A DNA stretch of 55,937 bases from Collinsella aerofaciens (GTDB lineage Bacteria > Actinomycetota > Coriobacteriia > Coriobacteriales > Coriobacteriaceae), in contig NZ_JADNDZ010000071.1 in the NCBI RefSeq assembly GCF_015552075.1, positions 1 through 55,937 on the forward strand. The letters are read 5' to 3'. The translations under genes were made by a program, and so were the position numbers. Positions 52,960-55,937 of this stretch are shown in pieces (position 1 is the first letter of the stretch; the number at the start of each line of letters is the position of its first letter). The notes under the pieces were generated by a model. It searched no databases, was not told the DNA's origin, and worked only from the letters and a program-made list of their open reading frames with translations.

Positions 52960-53736
52960 ATGTCTACGTTTTTGAATGCCAGCCCCATCTTTGGGCCCGT
53001 TCGCAGCCGTCGCCTTGGTCTCTCGCTCGGCGTCAACATGATGCCGGCCAGCGGCAAAATCTGCACGTTCGACTGCATCTACTGCGAGAACGGCCTCAAC
53101 GCCGAGCGCCCCTGCCATGAGCCATACAACACAGCTGCCGTGGTACTCGACGCGCTCGAGGCAAAGCTGCGCGAGATGGCAGCCGAGGGCGAGCTCCCCG
53201 ATGTGATCACCTTCGCAGGCAACGGCGAGCCCACCGCCGCACCGGAGTTTCCGCAGGCCATTGCCGGCGCCGTCGCGCTGCGCGACGAGCTTGCCCCAAA
53301 CTCCAAGATCGCCGTGCTCTCCAACGGCACGCGCGCCGACCGCCCCGAGGTGCACGACGCGCTCATGATGGTCGACGACAACATTCTTAAGCTCGATACC
53401 GTCGACCCGGCGTTTATCCAGCTGCTCGACCAGCCCGTTGGCCCCTACGACGTCGAGCACCAGATCGAGACGTTCGCAAGCTTTAACGGTCATGTCATTA
53501 TCCAGACGATCTTTTTGACCGGCGAGTATCAGGGCAAGCTCATCGACAACACCGGCGAGGAGTACGTTGCCCCCTGGCTCGCGGCTCTTGAGCGCATTCG
53601 TCCGCAGGAAGCGACCATCTACACGGTGGCGCGCGAGACACCGGTCGCTGGCCTTGCTAAAGCGGCGCCCGGGGTGCTCGACGCCATTGCCGCGCGCGTG
53701 CGCGCCCTCGGCATTCCCTGCCAGGTGAGTTACTAG
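52960..53736 (+). CDS. Radical SAM protein (COG0731-like)
   Basis: 258 residues. FGPVRSRRLGLSLGVNMMP, then the cluster motif CTFDCIYC, then the SAM-binding TFAGNGEPTAAPEF and VLSNGTRADRPEV. This resembles wybutosine-related or Elp3-unlike small radical SAM proteins of COG0731. GAGGAG lies 9 bases before the ATG at 52960; an ATG two codons earlier is only 3 bases from it. Substrate unknown. It has no SPASM domain and no adjacent peptide gene. Confidence 0.85.
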   Translation: MSTFLNASPIFGPVRSRRLGLSLGVNMMPASGKICTFDCIYCENGLNAERPCHEPYNTAAVVLDALEAKLREMAAEGELPDVITFAGNGEPTAAPEFPQAIAGAVALRDELAPNSKIAVLSNGTRADRPEVHDALMMVDDNILKLDTVDPAFIQLLDQPVGPYDVEHQIETFASFNGHVIIQTIFLTGEYQGKLIDNTGEEYVAPWLAALERIRPQEATIYTVARETPVAGLAKAAPGVLDAIAARVRALGIPCQVSY

Positions 53737-53776
53737 CAAAACCGCGCAGCAGCTAGTGCCGCCATCCCGCCCCATC

Positions 53777-53843
53777 AGTTGCGGTGATATAGTTCCTATT
53801 TGTGCTGTTAAACCGCTTAAATCGGAACTATATCACCGCAACT
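53777..53843. repeat. 67-bp intergenic palindrome (AGTTGCGGTG family), also a terminator
   Basis: Perfect 20-base arms (53777-53796 and 53824-53843) with a 27-base loop, followed by TTTTTT on the plus strand. It can therefore end transcription of the radical SAM gene. Ends match the palindrome at 2471-2537. Confidence 0.85.
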
Positions 53844-53895
53844 TTTTTGGACACGTGGGTGGGCTATACTAGCTGCGAATGAAAGGAAGTTAGCC

Positions 53896-54783
53896 ATGTT
53901 TGACAAAGGACCCGTGCCGGGCCGCAACGACGCTTGCTGGTGCGGCAGCGGCAAAAAATATAAGAAATGTCACAGCGCCTTCGACGAGCGCCTCGAGCGC
54001 CTGTGGGAGGAGGGCTGGGAGGTTCTGCCCCGCACGCTCTACAAGACGCCCGCCGACATCGAGGGCATCAAGCGCTCCGCCGCCATCAACGTGGGCGTGC
54101 TCGACTACGTAGGCGAGCACATCGCCGCGGGCATGACCACCAACCAGATCGACCAGATGATCTACGACTACACCGTCGAGCACGGTGGCACACCGGCCGA
54201 CCTCCACTACGAGGGCTACCCAAAGAGCGTGTGCACCTCGATCAACGACGTCGTCTGCCACGGCATTCCCTGTGATACGGACGTGCTGCACGAGGGCGAC
54301 ATCATCAACGTGGACTGCTCCACGATCCTAGACGGCTACTTTAGCGACTCGAGCCGCATGTTCTGCATCGGCGAGGTCTCGGCCGAGCGCCAGCGCCTGG
54401 TCGACGTCACCCGCGCCAGCGTGGAGGCGGGTCTGGCAGCCGTCAAGCCATGGCTGCCACTGTCCGTGATGGCCGAGGCCGTGCAAAAGACGGTCGAGGA
54501 CGCCGGCTTTAGCGTGGTGCGCGAGTACGGCGGACACGGCATCGGTAAGGAGTTCCACGAGGACCCGTTTGTGGGCTTTACCACCGAGGCACCCGATGTG
54601 GACACCATCATGGCTCCGGGCATGGTCTTTACCATCGAGCCCATGGTCAATGCCGGAGCGCCCGACATCAAGATCAGCAAGGGCGATGGCTGGTGCGTGC
54701 GCACCAAGGACGGCAGCGACTCGGCCCAATGCGAGGTACAGCTTGTGGTGACCGAGGACGGTTACGAGCTGCTGAGCTGGTAG
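53896..54783 (+). CDS. map: Methionine aminopeptidase, type I, with N-terminal SEC-C zinc motif
   Basis: 295 residues. The N-terminal 30 residues hold a SEC-C motif (PGRNDACWCGSGKKYKKCH) that binds zinc and may touch the ribosome. The catalytic domain has metal ligands in NVDCSTILDGYFSDSSRMF, EYGGHGIGKEFHEDP, FTIEPMVN and CEVQLVVTEDG. It removes the initiator Met from new proteins in the cytoplasm. A terminator follows. Confidence 0.97.
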   Translation: MFDKGPVPGRNDACWCGSGKKYKKCHSAFDERLERLWEEGWEVLPRTLYKTPADIEGIKRSAAINVGVLDYVGEHIAAGMTTNQIDQMIYDYTVEHGGTPADLHYEGYPKSVCTSINDVVCHGIPCDTDVLHEGDIINVDCSTILDGYFSDSSRMFCIGEVSAERQRLVDVTRASVEAGLAAVKPWLPLSVMAEAVQKTVEDAGFSVVREYGGHGIGKEFHEDPFVGFTTEAPDVDTIMAPGMVFTIEPMVNAGAPDIKISKGDGWCVRTKDGSDSAQCEVQLVVTEDGYELLSW

Positions 54784-54792
54784 CCGTGGATG

Positions 54793-54836
54793 CGCCGGAT
54801 GCTGACGGGCACGCTCGTCTTGCATCCGGCGTTTTT
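54793..54836 (+). terminator. Terminator of map
   Basis: CGCCGGATGC and GCATCCGGCG form a stem followed by TTTTT. Confidence 0.85.
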
Positions 54837-54859
54837 ATTTGAACGTTTTGCCTGATAAA

Positions 54860-54895
54860 ACCTGCCAAAAAAAAACCTGTCCCCTTTTGGCAGGT
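54860..54895. repeat. REP-like hairpin with CCTGTCCCC core
   Basis: ACCTGCCAAAA and TTTTGGCAGGT arms enclose AAAAACCTGTCCCC; it lies 19 bases before the next start codon. Same family as 8563, 11189, 13441 and 32236. Confidence 0.65.
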
Positions 54896-54914
54896 CGAGC
54901 GGAGAGGACTGCTT

Positions 54915-55850
54915 GTGAACATCCTGGTTTTGTTGCCCGTCAACGACCGCCATCGCGCAATTCTTGAGTCGAGTGCTCCGGGCGAGGACTTTATCTACAC
55001 GAGCTCCAACGCCATCACGCGCAAGCAGGTCGCCGATGCGGACGTGATCTTGGGCAACATCGACCCTGGCATGCTCACGGCATGCGAGCATCTCCAGCTG
55101 TTGCAATTACAGACCGCCGGCTATGACGATTACTTGGCCGCCGGCACCGTGCCAGCCGACGCCAAATTGTCTTGCTCGGTGGGCGCCTACGGCCAGGCCG
55201 TAAGCGAGCACATGTTTGCCATGGTCCTTTCCATGATGAAGCGCCTGCCCGGCTATCACGACTTGCAGCGCGAGCATCGCTGGGAGGATTTGGGGCCGGT
55301 CACCTCGCTCAAAAACGCCAATGTGCTGGTGCTGGGCGCGGGCGATATCGGCGGCCACTTCGCCACGCTCTGCCGCAACATGGGCGCGCACGTCCGCGGC
55401 ATCAAGCGCCATCCACTCGTCTACCCCATTGTGTTTGAGGACATGGACGGCATGGACGCCCTGTCCGAGCGCCTGGCCGAGGCTGACATCGTCGCATCCT
55501 TTATGCCCAGCACACCCGAGACCCGCGGCCTGGCGAACGCCGAGTTCTTCGCCGCGATGAAACCGGGCGCCTTCTTTGCCAACGGCGGCCGCGGCGACCT
55601 TGTGGTCGCCGACGACTTGGTTGCCGCCCTGGAGTCGGGACATCTCGCCGGCGCCGCGGTCGACGTCACCGACCCCGAGCCGCTGCCTGAGACAAGCCCC
55701 CTGTGGGATGCGCCCAACATGCTCATCACGCCGCACGTCTCCGGCTGGTTCCACCTGGCAGCCACGCTCAATAATGTGGTCGACATTGCCGCAGAGAATC
55801 TGCGTCACCTGCAAGCCGGCGAAACTTTACGTTGTTGGATCGAACATTAG
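54915..55850 (+). CDS. D-isomer-specific 2-hydroxyacid dehydrogenase
   Basis: 311 residues. NAD-binding motif VLVLGAGDIGGHFATLC, then FMPSTPETRGLANAEFFAAMKPGAFFANGGRGDLV and the catalytic His in NMLITPHVSGW. Related to phosphoglycerate and lactate dehydrogenases; the exact substrate is not assignable. GTG start with GAGAGGA upstream. A GC-rich hairpin (55855-55878: TCCGCCGTTC with GAACGGCGGA) follows the stop. Confidence 0.9.
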   Translation: MNILVLLPVNDRHRAILESSAPGEDFIYTSSNAITRKQVADADVILGNIDPGMLTACEHLQLLQLQTAGYDDYLAAGTVPADAKLSCSVGAYGQAVSEHMFAMVLSMMKRLPGYHDLQREHRWEDLGPVTSLKNANVLVLGAGDIGGHFATLCRNMGAHVRGIKRHPLVYPIVFEDMDGMDALSERLAEADIVASFMPSTPETRGLANAEFFAAMKPGAFFANGGRGDLVVADDLVAALESGHLAGAAVDVTDPEPLPETSPLWDAPNMLITPHVSGWFHLAATLNNVVDIAAENLRHLQAGETLRCWIEH

Positions 55851-55854
55851 GGTT

Positions 55855-55878
55855 CCGCCGTTCTAACGAACGGCGGAC
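55855..55878. terminator. Hairpin after the dehydrogenase
   Basis: TCCGCCGTTC-TAAC-GAACGGCGGA is a perfect 10-bp stem directly after the stop. There is no T-run, so its role as a terminator is uncertain. Confidence 0.5.
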
Positions 55879-55937
55879 CGGTCGACGCTGCGCGCCGCCC
55901 AGAGCGACAATTTGTCATTCAAAAGGCAAGGCATGAC

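Noticed and set aside
52960-53736. Second RiPP maturase
   Set aside because: The radical SAM protein here lacks a SPASM region, has no small Cys-rich gene beside it and resembles COG0731 proteins.

Overview
The window reads as chromosome of a high-GC, anaerobic, gut-type Actinomycetota, most like Collinsella or a close Coriobacteriia relative. This is an inference from gene content (GroESL, an AmaP/DUF2273/Asp23 module, a giant 2-hydroxyacyl-CoA dehydratase activase, MEP-type DXS, dCMP deaminase, many Collinsella-style membrane proteins), from base composition, and from dispersed palindromes carrying a GGGGACAGG core. No species marker such as 16S rRNA is present. I saw no rRNA, tRNA, transposase or CRISPR array.

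Layout. 1-20 kb is mostly housekeeping: groEL/groES, an amidohydrolase divergent from an M20 peptidase, a zinc-ribbon membrane protein, YitT, the amaP-DUF2273-asp23 operon, yebC, a large polytopic membrane protein, lgt, a NifU-like protein, dCMP deaminase and coaX on the minus strand, then an OPT transporter and a DUF389 protein on the plus strand. 20.7-26.2 kb is an AT-richer accessory island. 26.2-31.7 kb holds the dehydratase activase and its TetR regulator. 31.9-32.2 kb holds a probable type I toxin-antitoxin locus. 32-41 kb has a HAD phosphatase, a TetR/MFS pair, glnB-amtB, a CmpB-type membrane protein with an HD-domain protein, and a DXS-like enzyme. 41-45.7 kb has a repeat array, an amino-acid ABC importer operon and a C26 amidase. 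45.8-49.2 kb has an ABC-2-type exporter next to an XRE/DUF2975 pair. 49.4-51.7 kb has an Hpt protein and an HD-GYP response regulator. The window ends with a hydrolase, a radical SAM protein, methionine aminopeptidase and a 2-hydroxyacid dehydrogenase.

The most notable content is a probable undescribed RiPP (ribosomally made, post-translationally modified peptide) cluster at 20966-25857. Two tandem short genes (24572-24742 and 24399-24563) encode paralogous Cys-rich peptides of 56 and 54 residues with 7 and 6 Cys. Both begin M-[D/E]-[W/Y]-I-Q and share a C-x2-Y-x(1-2)-G-G-x-C core. They are followed in one tightly packed operon by a radical SAM/SPASM maturase, an ABC exporter without a peptidase domain, and a degenerate CPBP-like membrane protein. 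A LysR regulator is divergent. The island lies between an intact dehydratase-activase gene and a decayed copy of that gene's 3' end, which suggests how it arrived or how the locus was rearranged.

A second find is at 31886-32220. A 43-residue hydrophobic/basic peptide has a promoter with a LexA-like box in its spacer and a ribosome binding site inside a potential hairpin. A predicted small RNA of about 80 nt is transcribed convergently into its 3' end and ends at a shared terminator.
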